NCBI RefSeq assembly: GCF_000717185.1
Contig: NZ_JNYE01000130.1
Location: 1 to 17,411, forward strand
Direction of reading: 5' to 3'
DNA: 17,411 bases
Source of the DNA: Kitasatospora phosalacinea
GTDB taxonomy: Bacteria; Actinomycetota; Actinomycetes; Streptomycetales; Streptomycetaceae
Shown here: one piece after another, positions 1-6,822 of the stretch
Layout: every line of letters starts with the position of its first letter
How positions within the stretch are numbered: position 1 is the first letter of the stretch
Made by a program: the position numbers and the translations under genes
Notes under the pieces: model-generated
Seen by the model: only the letters and a program-made list of their open reading frames with translations
Database searches by the model: none
Told to the model about the DNA's origin: nothing

Positions 1-8
1 GGGCGAGC

Positions 9-94
9 GGGGAGATATCTGGCCATACGCGGGGAAACCCGTGGCCATCAGTGGGGCGCTATATGGCCGCCCACGGGGAGGATGTCATGGCCGC
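9..94 (+). repeat. Four imperfect 22-bp iterations in the CRISPR leader
   Basis: GGGG begins at 9, 31, 53 and 75, exactly 22 bp apart. TGGCC begins at 20, 42, 64 and 88, so the first three intervals are 22, 22 and 24 bp. The unit reads GGGG, seven variable bases, TGGCC, about six variable bases. The GGGG is usually preceded by a C/T- or A-containing GC-rich trinucleotide such as CGC, AGT or CAC. Two helical turns per unit would place each block on one DNA face, as expected for a row of protein-binding sites. The periodicity is seen directly; any binding function is inferred. Confidence 0.6.
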
Positions 95-112
95 CGTCAT
101 CTGCCAGAACGG

Positions 113-134
113 ATGCAAGCAGAGGTGCTTGCAT
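113..134. repeat. 8-bp inverted repeat abutting the first CRISPR repeat
   Basis: ATGCAAGC (113-120) and GCTTGCAT (127-134) are perfect reverse complements separated by six bases. The right arm ends at the base before repeat 1. Possible roles are a leader anchor for spacer integration, a protein-binding site or an RNA hairpin at the 5' end of the precursor crRNA. None is demonstrated by the sequence. Confidence 0.65.
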
Positions 135-2417
135 CTCGGCCCCGCGCTCGCGGGGGTTGCTCCCTTCCGGACATCTGGCGGCTTCGATCATGTGGCTCGG
201 CCCCGCGCTCGCGGGGGTTGCTCCGGCGACGGGTCCGTGTCGATCACCTACGCCATCTCGGCCCCGCGCTCGCGGGGGTTGCTCCCTGCCCCCGGAGTTG
301 AGGTAGAGCCGGTCCTCCTCGGCCCCGCGCTCGCGGGGGTTGCTCCCGGCCGTCGTCGAGCAGCCCGCACCGCAGCCCCTCGGCCCCGCGCTCGCGGGGG
401 TTGCTCCACTGCGGAGCCGGGCGGTGCTCCGGGGGCCCGCTCGGCCCCGCGCTCGCGGGGGTTGCTCCCGCATGGAACAGACCACACCCGCTCAGCTGAG
501 CTCGGCCCCGCGCTCGCGGGGGTTGCTCCGCTGTTCCCCCTGGCCGCCCCGCCCCCGATCGCTCGGCCCCGCGCTCGCGGAGGTTGCTCCGCGGACGCCG
601 CCCCGCACACCGTCACCATCGCCTCGGCCCCGCGCTCGCGGGGGTTGCTCCGCCTGGGAGGCGGTGGCCTCCCTCGACCCGGCCTCGGCCCCGCGCTCGC
701 GGGGGTTGCTCGAAGTCCTCCCGCACCCCGGCGAAGCTCACCAACTCGGCCCCGCGCTCGCGGGGGTTGCTCCCCGTTCTCAGGCACGCGCGGCCCAGTC
801 CAGTTCTCGGCCCCGCGCTCGCGGGGGTTGCTCCTGTGCCCCCGAATCCCCATACCGCGTCCTCGTCTCGGCCCCGCGCTCGCGGGGGTTGCTCACGATA
901 CTGACGTGCGGTCAGTTGTGTCATGAGCTCGGCCCCGCGCTCGCGGGGGTTGCTCCTCGCCGCGGACGTCGCCGAGGTGCGGCTGCTGCTCGGCCCCGCG
1001 CTCGCGGGGGTTGCTCCTCGGTGGCCGGCCTGAACCCGCTGACCGTCTACTCGGCCCCGCGCTCGCGGGGGTTGCTCCATGGTCGGCCCCGGCGCGGCCG
1101 CCTACCGGAACTCGGCCCCGCGCTCGCGGGGGTTGCTCCGGTCAGCACGACCTTCGAGCCGGTGCCGTACGCTCGGCCCCGCGCTCGCGGGGGTTGCTCC
1201 AGCACACTGACACCAGGGCGCTCGGCGGCTCGCTCGGCCCCGCGCTCGCGGGGGTTACTCCTCGACGTCCCCGCTGTGGATCGGGGACACCGGCTCGGCC
1301 CCGCGCTCGCGGGGGTTGCTCGAGGCCGGATCTGCCCTGCGGAGCGGACCCCGTCTCGGCCCCGCGCTCGCGGGGGTTGCTCCACCGTGAGCGAGTCGAC
1401 CACGTCCACCGAGGCCTCGGCCCCGCGCTCGCGGGGGTTGCTCCGCCCATCTCCGCCTTGTGCTTCTGCTCCGGCGCTCGGCCCCGCGCTCGCGGGGGTT
1501 GCTCGATGCCGGGAAGCATCGGCAGAGGCGTTTCTGACTCGGCCCCGCGCTCGCGGGGGTTGCTCCGGCGACGTGGTCGCCATCGCCTCCGGCCCCGACT
1601 CGGCCCCGCGCTCGCGGGGGTTGCTCGTGACTTACCGAAACTCCCCGCTCCGCACACGTCTCGGCCCCGCGCTCGCGGGGGTTGCTCCGCCGCTACCTGG
1701 GGAAATGGCCTGAGACTGTCCTCGGCCCCGCCCTCGCGGGGGTTGCTCCCCGGGCCGCGCGGTCGGCACGCTGTTCCAGTTCTCGGCCCCGCCCTCGCGG
1801 GGGTTGCTCCCAGGTGCGCGGCTTCACGGAGTGGTTGAAGGACTCGGCCCCGCGCTCGCGGGGGTTGCTCCTTTGCCACGCTCCACCGACAGCCAGCAAC
1901 CACCTCGGCCCCGCGCTCGCGGGAGTTGCTCCGTCCCCATCCGGGAGAGCGGGAGCGCATCACCTCGGCCCCGCGCTCGCGGGGGTTGCTCCAGCGAGAC
2001 CGCCCGCCGGTGGCAGCAGCGGATCTCGGCCCCGCGCTCGCGGGGGTTGCTCCTCCTCACCGGCAGCACCGCCCCGGCCGCCACCCTCGGCCCCGCGCTC
2101 GCGGGGGTTGCTCCAAGCCTCTCCGCCGATGCCGTGGTGTGTCGGGCTCGGCCCCGCGCTCGCGGGGGTTGCTCCGGCCCCGGGGCCCGTCCGCGACAGG
2201 GGATTCGCTCGGCCCCGCGCTCGCGGGGGTTGCTCCCCGGGCACCGCGTACTGGCCCGGCACGGTCATCTCGGCCCCGCGCTCGCGGGGGTTGCTCCACC
2301 TGCGAGGCCACCCAGCGGCAGTTGACCGTCTCGGCCCCGCGCTCGCGGGGGTTGCTCCCTGGGCTCGGCCGGTGCGGCCGGGACGCCGAGCTCGGCCCCG
2401 CGCTCGCGGGGTGCTCC
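135..2417 (+). CRISPR. CRISPR array, 38 repeats and 37 spacers, type I-E-like
   Basis: Repeats of 29 nt start at 135 and recur every 61 bp up to 1904, then at 1964 and every 61 bp to 2330; the last starts at 2391. Spacers are 32 nt except the 31-nt spacer at 1933-1963. Each repeat has stem arms CCCCGC (repeat positions 6-11) and GCGGGG (16-21) around a GCTC loop, then GTTGCTCC as the 3' eight bases. That is the layout of type I-E repeats cut by Cas6e to leave an 8-nt 5' handle, and it fixes the sense strand as plus. Variants: G20A in repeat 8 (562), G25A in repeat 19 (1233), G12C in repeats 27 and 28 (1721, 1782) and G21A in repeat 30 (1904). Position 29 is G in repeats 10, 20, 23 and 25 and A in repeat 13. 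The last repeat is 27 nt with two bases missing near its 3' end. No cas genes are in the window; the subtype is inferred from repeat architecture only. Confidence 0.98.
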
Positions 2418-2736
2418 ATGACCATGGTCACCACCCAACTGCATCTGACTCTGCCCACTGCCCTGTTCCGTCAGTGCTCAGGGCCACTCTCGACCTACGC
2501 ATTACGAGACCATCAGGGTTCATGTTGCGTGGTGCCGCCCCGTGCCTTCTCGTGACGTTTCACCTGATCAGAGCATGTGGGGCAGGTCAACCCGTGCCAC
2601 TCCATGGTGCGCCGTCCAAAGGCGTCCGTCCACCGGCTGTCCACCAGAGACAGCCTCCCTCAGGGCCAGACGGACGAACTGCTGGGCTGTGGGTTACCTA
2701 CAAGCAGCGCCGAGCCTCGCCCTACAGGCCCTAGCG
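2418..2736. other. Array trailer flank without a supported gene
   Basis: No reading frame here has both a ribosome-binding site and plausible codon use. Directly after the terminal repeat there is a perfect 12-bp palindrome, TGACCATGGTCA, at 2419-2430. At the right end GGCCCTA (2727-2733) and TAGGGCC (2756-2762) form a 7-bp inverted repeat that brackets the stop codon of the minus-strand gene, possibly a weak terminator for it. Base composition is less GC-rich than in the array. Confidence 0.5.
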
Positions 2737-3426
2737 TTACACGGAACCGCTCACGTAGGGCCAGGCCGAGAGCTCCACAGTGAGGCGCCTCCCGTCTTCC
2801 CCTGCCATGATCAGGGCCACCACCGGCAGGGTCTCCGCAAGGTCTACCTCGTTGGCCTCCGCCTGCGCCTTCGCCTCGGCGCGCGCCTGTTCCATGGCCG
2901 GCGCCCAAGATTCCGGCACCACCACTGGTTGCGCCAGCAGCAAGACCTGCCCGCCGTTCGCGAGCAGGATCCGGCCGATCTCGGTCAGCGCCGCGTCCCA
3001 CTTCACGGGAGAAGCGGCCGCCTCCCCGAGCAGCACCATGACGGCAACACCGCGGCCGGGCCCAGCCGCCGGGAGCAGTGTGATCTTCTTCGCCTCGGTT
3101 GGGTATGGCTGCAGCTCAGACTCGGGCATGACGATCGTGTACCCGAGCGTCCAGCCTGGTGCCATGGGTTCACCCGAGGGTTCGAACTTGTCGAAGGCTC
3201 GATCTGCACCAGGTGCCAGGAACCCCGACGCAGCTGCGTCGCTAAGGAAGGCATGTCGCCACTCGCCCGACTCGTGGAGGCTCACCTTGATCCGCCCCTT
3301 GATGGCGCGCGCGGCAATATAAACGTCCGAGGTCCCGGGGTTGGCGATCACCGTCCATGAGGACGACCTTCGCCCGTCCGCGGCTACGGTCTGGAACCGA
3401 AGCTGTCCGCCTACCTTCGCCGCCAC
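2737..3426 (-). CDS. Uncharacterised protein, 229 aa
   Basis: I do not recognise a named family. The protein is soluble, with no signal peptide or membrane helix. Its N-terminal third is beta-rich and holds a striking segment around residues 25-55 (SDVYIAAR, then IKVSLHESGEWRHAF). Residues 88-120 contain GWTLGYTIVMPESEL. The region around residues 180-195 is Ala/Glu-rich and helical (PAMEQARAEAKAQAEANE), followed by a final strand-like segment. I chose the GTG at 3426 because GGGGAGG lies about 8 nt upstream; a TTG at 3444 would add six residues but its GGAGG is 12 nt away. The gene is divergent from the nuclease-like gene at 3623 across 196 bp and converges on the CRISPR trailer. A role in defence is possible from location only. 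That it is a real gene is fairly sure; its function is unknown. Confidence 0.75.
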   Translation of the reverse strand: MAAKVGGQLRFQTVAADGRRSSSWTVIANPGTSDVYIAARAIKGRIKVSLHESGEWRHAFLSDAAASGFLAPGADRAFDKFEPSGEPMAPGWTLGYTIVMPESELQPYPTEAKKITLLPAAGPGRGVAVMVLLGEAAASPVKWDAALTEIGRILLANGGQVLLLAQPVVVPESWAPAMEQARAEAKAQAEANEVDLAETLPVVALIMAGEDGRRLTVELSAWPYVSGSV

Positions 3427-3622
3427 TTTCGCCGTCCTCCCCAACCGCCCTAGGAGCCTCCGTAGTCACAAAGGCGTCAAAGGGACCAACGTGTGGATCC
3501 GCCCGCTGGTGCCCCAAGCCAGTGCATCCGACCAGCAGCCAACCGTCGGCCCATCAGATCCGGAATACGGGGCTGCCGTTTTCGATTGGCCTCTTCGCAC
3601 GCTCATACGAAGGGGGCGCTGG

Positions 3623-4555
3623 GTGAGCGACTTGAAGGTGTTCCGGCTCGGGGCGGACGGCCGGGACGTGGAGCTTCGGGGCTCGACGGTGGCGCTGGAG
3701 GTGGAGCTGCAGCGGCGGGTGGAGGCCGGGATGGAGCGGATGCTGGGTATCCGGTTCCTGGCGTCGGAGTATCCGACGGGGCCGTGGCACCGTGGGCGGG
3801 TGGACTCGCTGGGGCTGGACGAGAACGGCGTGCCGGTGGTGGTCGAGTTCAAGAAGGGCAGCGACAGCGGGGTCGTGCTGCAGGCGCTGTCGTATCTGAC
3901 CTGGTTGAAGAGCAGTCGGCTGGAGTTCGAGGCGCTGGTGCGGGAGAAGCTGGGCGAGGCGGCCGTAGCCTCGATCGACTGGCGTTCGCCGCGGGCGGTG
4001 TGCGTGGCGGCCGGGTACTCGTGGCACGACCGGGTGACGGTCGGCGACTTCGGTCGGCAGTGGCCGATCGAACTGGTGCGCTACCGGGTCTTCGACGGCG
4101 GCCTGCTGAGCCTGCAGCTGGTCGAGCCGGTCGTCGCCCCGACCGGCTCGCCGGCCGGGCACAAGCGCAGCGCGCCCGCGGCGGCGGAGGCCGTCGAGGC
4201 GGCTGTGGTGCCGGCTTCGGTGGAGGTGCCGGAGTGCCTGCGGGCGCTGTATGGCGAGCTGGACGAGGTGCTGACTGCGTCGGGCGAGGTGGAGGTCGTC
4301 CCGCTCAAGCACTACGTGGCCTACCGGCGGCTGCGGAACGTGGCGTCGGTGGTCTTCCGCCCGTCCGCTTCGCATCGGGCGCTGCTGGTGTACCTGCCGC
4401 TGGACCCGGACACGGTGGTGCTGGAGGAGGGCTTCACGCGCGACATGCGCAGGATCGGCCACCTGGGCACCGGTGACCTGGAGGTGCGGATCGCCTCGCC
4501 GGCCGACCTGGCGAAGGCGGCGGTGCTGATCGAGCGGGCGGTCCAGGAGACATGA
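3623..4555 (+). CDS. PD-(D/E)XK nuclease-like protein with C-terminal DUF5655 domain, 310 aa
   Basis: The N-terminal half looks like a PD-(D/E)XK nuclease fold related to NucS/DUF91-type proteins. Asp61 (in GRVDSLGLD), Glu75 and Lys77 (in VVVEFKKG) form the metal-binding signature. A following helix contains Gln87 (VLQALSYLTWL), and Glu38 could be the motif I acid. Residues about 202-310 match my recollection of the DUF5655 domain, starting VPECLRALYGELDEV and including LKHYVAYRR. An Ala-rich linker at about 180-200 joins the halves. The start is GTG at 3623, with AGGGGG six bases upstream; longer in-frame starts lack a ribosome-binding site. Likely action is on DNA or RNA ends or structures in the cytoplasm, but the substrate is unknown. 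The gene stands alone on this strand and is divergent from the gene at 3426. The fold is moderately sure; a defence or repair role is inference. Confidence 0.8.
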   Translation: MSDLKVFRLGADGRDVELRGSTVALEVELQRRVEAGMERMLGIRFLASEYPTGPWHRGRVDSLGLDENGVPVVVEFKKGSDSGVVLQALSYLTWLKSSRLEFEALVREKLGEAAVASIDWRSPRAVCVAAGYSWHDRVTVGDFGRQWPIELVRYRVFDGGLLSLQLVEPVVAPTGSPAGHKRSAPAAAEAVEAAVVPASVEVPECLRALYGELDEVLTASGEVEVVPLKHYVAYRRLRNVASVVFRPSASHRALLVYLPLDPDTVVLEEGFTRDMRRIGHLGTGDLEVRIASPADLAKAAVLIERAVQET

Positions 4556-4936
4556 GCGGCAAGGCACCGGCTCCAAGGGCGTCGCGGTGGCGAGATTGCT
4601 TCCTTGGTCGCCTGCGACCGTGAGCGGTCAGTCGGCGGGGCTTGCGCACCGCGGTCCGGCCAGGGGCGATCGGCCCCGCTGCCACTCGAATGCATACGGA
4701 CGGTATGTCCGGCCGGGTGCCTCTCTGTGATCGTTTCCGATCGAGCCTGACCGTTCGACCAGGCCCGGGATGTCCGATACAGACGGGGGATTGCGCTGGG
4801 CCTTCGAGAGCCCTGGCAGCCCGGTGCAGGCGGTATTTTTCTGTGCAACGGCCTTACCCCGCTGTGGGGTTGCCCCGCCCGGTGTCATCACCACCGGGAC
4901 GGGGCGGTTCGGGCCAGCCACGGAGGTATGCCACCC
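4556..4936. other. Intergenic region with hairpins
   Basis: No supported gene. Just after the nuclease gene, GGTCGC (4606-4611) and GCGACC (4614-4619) form a tight palindrome that may end transcription, without a T tract. CATAC (4693-4697) and GTATG (4703-4707) flank GGACG, an operator-like hyphenated palindrome. A run of five T lies at 4836-4840 behind a weak CCTG/CAGG stem. A larger hairpin at 4873-4904 is listed separately. Confidence 0.4.
4873..4904 (+). other. GC-rich hairpin upstream of a small membrane protein gene
   Basis: CCCCGCCCGG (4873-4882) pairs with CCGGG-A-CGGGG (4894-4904), giving ten pairs with one bulged A and an 11-base loop. It ends 17 bases before the GGAGG at 4922-4926 that serves the 4937 gene. 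It could be a terminator of upstream transcription or a structure in the 5' untranslated region. There is no T tract. Confidence 0.4.
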
Positions 4937-5200
4937 ATGTATGACCGACCCGCTTTTGGACGGGCTCTGCCCGAGGTGTTCGCCCACGTTAGCAGGGGTG
5001 AGGGCCCCTTCGCGGGATTGCGCGAAGTGCGCGCCTGGCGCGGGGCGGTGCAACTGCACGCCATTCTCGCGCCGTTGGTGCTCGCATGGGCACTCCTGTC
5101 GCCCGCCGAGACCGAATGGGCGCGCGCGGCGCTGATCCTCGGCGTACTGAGGATGTGCCGCAGCACCGACATCGAGTGGATCCGGGCCCGCCGGTTCTGA
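4937..5200 (+). CDS. Small hydrophobic hypothetical protein, 87 aa
   Basis: No family recognised. A hydrophobic stretch at residues about 39-54 (LHAILAPLVLAWALLS) could be one membrane helix, followed by an amphipathic segment (WARAALILGVLRMCRS) and a basic C-terminus. Two starts are possible: ATG 4928 sits only one base after GGAGG (4922-4926), whereas ATG 4937 has a normal 10-base gap, so I chose 4937. Codon use suits a real gene of this genome. It lies 143 bp upstream of the sigma-like gene on the same strand, which may or may not be co-transcribed. Confidence 0.6.
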   Translation: MYDRPAFGRALPEVFAHVSRGEGPFAGLREVRAWRGAVQLHAILAPLVLAWALLSPAETEWARAALILGVLRMCRSTDIEWIRARRF

Positions 5201-5343
5201 ATCAAGCGGATGAGCCGGCCCGGGCGCCAGCAGGGGCCCGGGGCGGCCGTTGAACGCAGTCTTCCTGCGCGCCCTCGCCTCCGCCCACGCGCTCCGCGCC
5301 CGCGGTCACGCGCCCCCCGATGTCGACGCCGAACGGAGCCCCG

Positions 5344-5763
5344 GTGTCCATAACCCCTGTCGGCTACACCGCTTTTGTCGAACTTCACCATCTTTACTAT
5401 GAACTGTATGCCTTTGCCCGCCTGGGTGACGTCGGGCTTGCCGAGCAGGTCGTCGAACTCGTCCTACGCCAGACGGAAGCTGACTGGGCGTGGGCGCTTC
5501 GCGACGACCCGGCAGCATTCACGTGGCAGGCCCTGTGCGAGGCCGTGACCGTGGCCCGCAAGAACGCGCCGACCTCCCCGCCGGACGGCCTTCACCGCAG
5601 CATGCCCGAGCGGGCAGCCGACGCCGCGCTCCTGCACGAGTCCCTCGGCCTGGAATTGGCGGCCGCCGCGGCACTGATGGGACTGGAGGAGCCCGCCGTG
5701 CACGCCCAACTGAAGGCCGCCCACCGCTGGCGGTTCGGCAACCACCCCACTGGAGGCTCCTGA
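5344..5763 (+). CDS. Small sigma-70-like (ECF-type) protein, 139 aa
   Basis: The first 50 residues resemble sigma region 2 (HLYYELYAFARLGDVGLAEQVVELVLRQ, compare the usual tyrosine-rich helix then AEDLVQE). Residues about 95-130 resemble the region 4 helix-turn-helix (LHESLGLELAAAAALMGLEEPAVHAQLKAAHRW). At 139 aa it is shorter than most ECF sigma factors (about 160-200 aa), and the linker and promoter-melting part look reduced. It could be a degenerate sigma factor or a sigma-derived regulator. I chose GTG 5344 because GGAG lies seven bases upstream; ATG 5320 in the same frame has no ribosome-binding site. The family call rests on pattern similarity alone. Confidence 0.65.
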   Translation: MSITPVGYTAFVELHHLYYELYAFARLGDVGLAEQVVELVLRQTEADWAWALRDDPAAFTWQALCEAVTVARKNAPTSPPDGLHRSMPERAADAALLHESLGLELAAAAALMGLEEPAVHAQLKAAHRWRFGNHPTGGS

Positions 5764-5782
5764 GGCCTGCCGATAGCACCCG

Positions 5783-5826
5783 ATAGCCTGGCGAACCAGA
5801 CATACGCCCCCGGTTCGCCAGGCTAT
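5783..5826. terminator. Perfect 15-bp inverted repeat, probable factor-independent terminator
   Basis: ATAGCCTGGCGAACC (5783-5797) is the exact reverse complement of GGTTCGCCAGGCTAT (5812-5826), with a 14-base loop. It begins 20 bases after the stop of the sigma-like gene. There is no T tract, which is common for terminators in Streptomyces. It should insulate the following methyltransferase promoter. Confidence 0.65.
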
Positions 5827-5863
5827 TCGCCATGCCTTCGCCACCTTCACCAGGACGTGTGAG

Positions 5864-5906
5864 TTTCGGCCTCTCCCACCCCGGCGTAGTATGACGTCCC
5901 GTCATA
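5864..5906 (+). promoter_or_regulatory. DUF574 methyltransferase promoter with overlapping 17-bp operator
   Basis: TTTCGG (5864-5869), a 17-base spacer and TAGTAT (5887-5892) make a plausible sigma-70-type promoter. The palindrome TATGACGTCCCGTCATA (5890-5906) overlaps the -10 element: perfect 7-bp arms around TCC. A protein bound there would block RNA polymerase, so repression is the simplest reading. The regulator is unknown; the XRE protein encoded next door is the obvious candidate by context. The central 14 bases recur exactly at 17336-17349. Confidence 0.55.
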
Positions 5907-5950
5907 ATTGCTCGTTGGCACGCAAGTTCGTCTAACGCAGGGGGTAGCGG

Positions 5951-6766
5951 ATGGACCAGGACGAAGCCGACTGGCAGCCTCCCATTGACAGGGGCAGACC
6001 AAGCGCGGCACGAATGTACGACTACCTGCTCGGCGGGAACCGCAACTACCCCTCCGACCGCAAGGCGGTCGAGGAACTGCTCAAGACCGCGCCGAGCACA
6101 AGGGAGCTGGCACTCAACAACCGCAGCTTCCTGGTCCGGGTGGTGCGGTACATCGCCGAGCAGTACAAGATCAAACAGTTCATCGACCACGGCTCGGGAC
6201 TACCCACCCAGCAGAACGTCCACGAGGTTGCCGGAACGGTTCACCAGGACGCGAGGGTCGTCTACGTCGACAACGACCCGATGGTCCTCGGCTACGGCCG
6301 GGCGGTGCTGGACGAGAGCCCGAACGCGGTGATCCTCAACGCCGACATGACCGACACCGCCGCGATCGTGGCGGGCCTCGAAGGCCGGATCGACCTCACG
6401 CAGCCGACAGCTGCGCTGTTCGTCTCCGTGCTGCACTGCGTCCCCGACGAGGACGGTCCGAAGGCGATGCTCGAACGCACGGTGCGCCTGCTCGCACCGG
6501 GCAGCGTGGTGGTGGTCTGCCAGCTGGTCAGTGAGAAGGCGTTCGTCCGCGACACGGTGACCGAGCTGATGCAGCAGCAGACCGGAGGCCGGTGGGGGCG
6601 CGTGCGCACCGAGGAGGACGTCCGGGAGTTCTTCGATATCGACCGCCTCGTCATCCAGGAGCCCGGCCTGCTGGATGTCACCAACTGGCGCCCCGACGGA
6701 CAGGAGTTCGCCAGGCAGGCGAGCGATGAATGGATCGAGTTCGGCGGGCTCGCGCGGGTCGTCTGA
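5951..6766 (+). CDS. SAM-dependent methyltransferase, DUF574 (Methyltransf_19) family, 271 aa
   Basis: This family is abundant in actinomycetes and its substrates are mostly unknown. Diagnostic features are RMYDYLLGGNRNYP near residues 21-34, the SAM-binding motif I FIDHGSGLPT (77-86), an acidic residue Asp107 at the end of the next strand (VVYVDNDP), ADMTD as the following motif, and a C-terminal FFDIDRLVIQEPGL segment. Length is typical for the family. The start ATG is preceded by AGGGGG with a six-base gap. Its promoter carries a 17-bp palindrome, so it is probably repressed. It converges on the XRE/DUF5753 gene with 39 bp between them, a common pairing in Streptomyces WhiJ-type clusters. 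Confidence 0.92.
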   Translation: MDQDEADWQPPIDRGRPSAARMYDYLLGGNRNYPSDRKAVEELLKTAPSTRELALNNRSFLVRVVRYIAEQYKIKQFIDHGSGLPTQQNVHEVAGTVHQDARVVYVDNDPMVLGYGRAVLDESPNAVILNADMTDTAAIVAGLEGRIDLTQPTAALFVSVLHCVPDEDGPKAMLERTVRLLAPGSVVVVCQLVSEKAFVRDTVTELMQQQTGGRWGRVRTEEDVREFFDIDRLVIQEPGLLDVTNWRPDGQEFARQASDEWIEFGGLARVV

Positions 6767-6791
6767 CGCGGTCGGCCTGCCCAGCCTGCAG

Positions 6792-6822
6792 CCCAGCTCC
6801 ACCTGCTACAGGCGGAGCTGGG
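6792..6822. terminator. Shared hairpin terminator between convergent genes
   Basis: CCCAGCTCC (6792-6800) pairs with GGAGCTGGG (6814-6822), and inside that CCTG (6802-6805) pairs with CAGG (6809-6812), with one A/C mismatch between. The three-base loop CTA (6806-6808) is the stop codon of the minus-strand regulator. The hairpin can serve both convergent transcripts, but for the minus-strand gene it overlaps the last codons. Confidence 0.65.

Larger units (their letters stand above)
1..134 (+). promoter_or_regulatory. CRISPR leader (leader-proximal flank, cut by window edge)
   Basis: This sequence lies directly before the first, perfect repeat, on the side opposite the degenerate terminal repeat, so it is the leader end where transcription starts and new spacers are expected to be inserted. 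It carries 22-bp spaced GGGG and TGGCC blocks and an 8-bp inverted repeat that touches repeat 1. AT-rich patches occur at 13-18 and 60-64 (TATAT), but no convincing -35/-10 pair with correct spacing was found. No open reading frame with a ribosome-binding site is visible. The leader assignment is an inference from array polarity. Confidence 0.7.

Noticed and set aside
51..2734. Many long reading frames on both strands across the array, up to 457 codons (340-1713, plus), encoding cyclic LGPALAGVAP / RPRARGGCS / SAPRSRGLL units
   Set aside because: They are the CRISPR repeat read in three frames; the 61-bp period is 1 modulo 3, so each frame cycles through all readings. They lack ribosome-binding sites and are not repeat proteins.
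3179..3187. GGTTCGAAC, resembling a tRNA T-loop
   Set aside because: It lies inside the minus-strand gene 2737-3426 and no acceptor stem, anticodon or D-arm could be found around it.
4552..4623. 23-codon ORF overlapping the nuclease stop in ATGA
   Set aside because: The AGGAG is only two bases from the ATG, too close to be used, and the peptide has no recognisable character.
4770..5135. 121-codon Cys-rich ORF overlapping the small gene at 4937
   Set aside because: No ribosome-binding site. It overlaps a frame with a good GGAGG and better codon use, and its Cys and Arg richness looks like an alternate-frame artefact.
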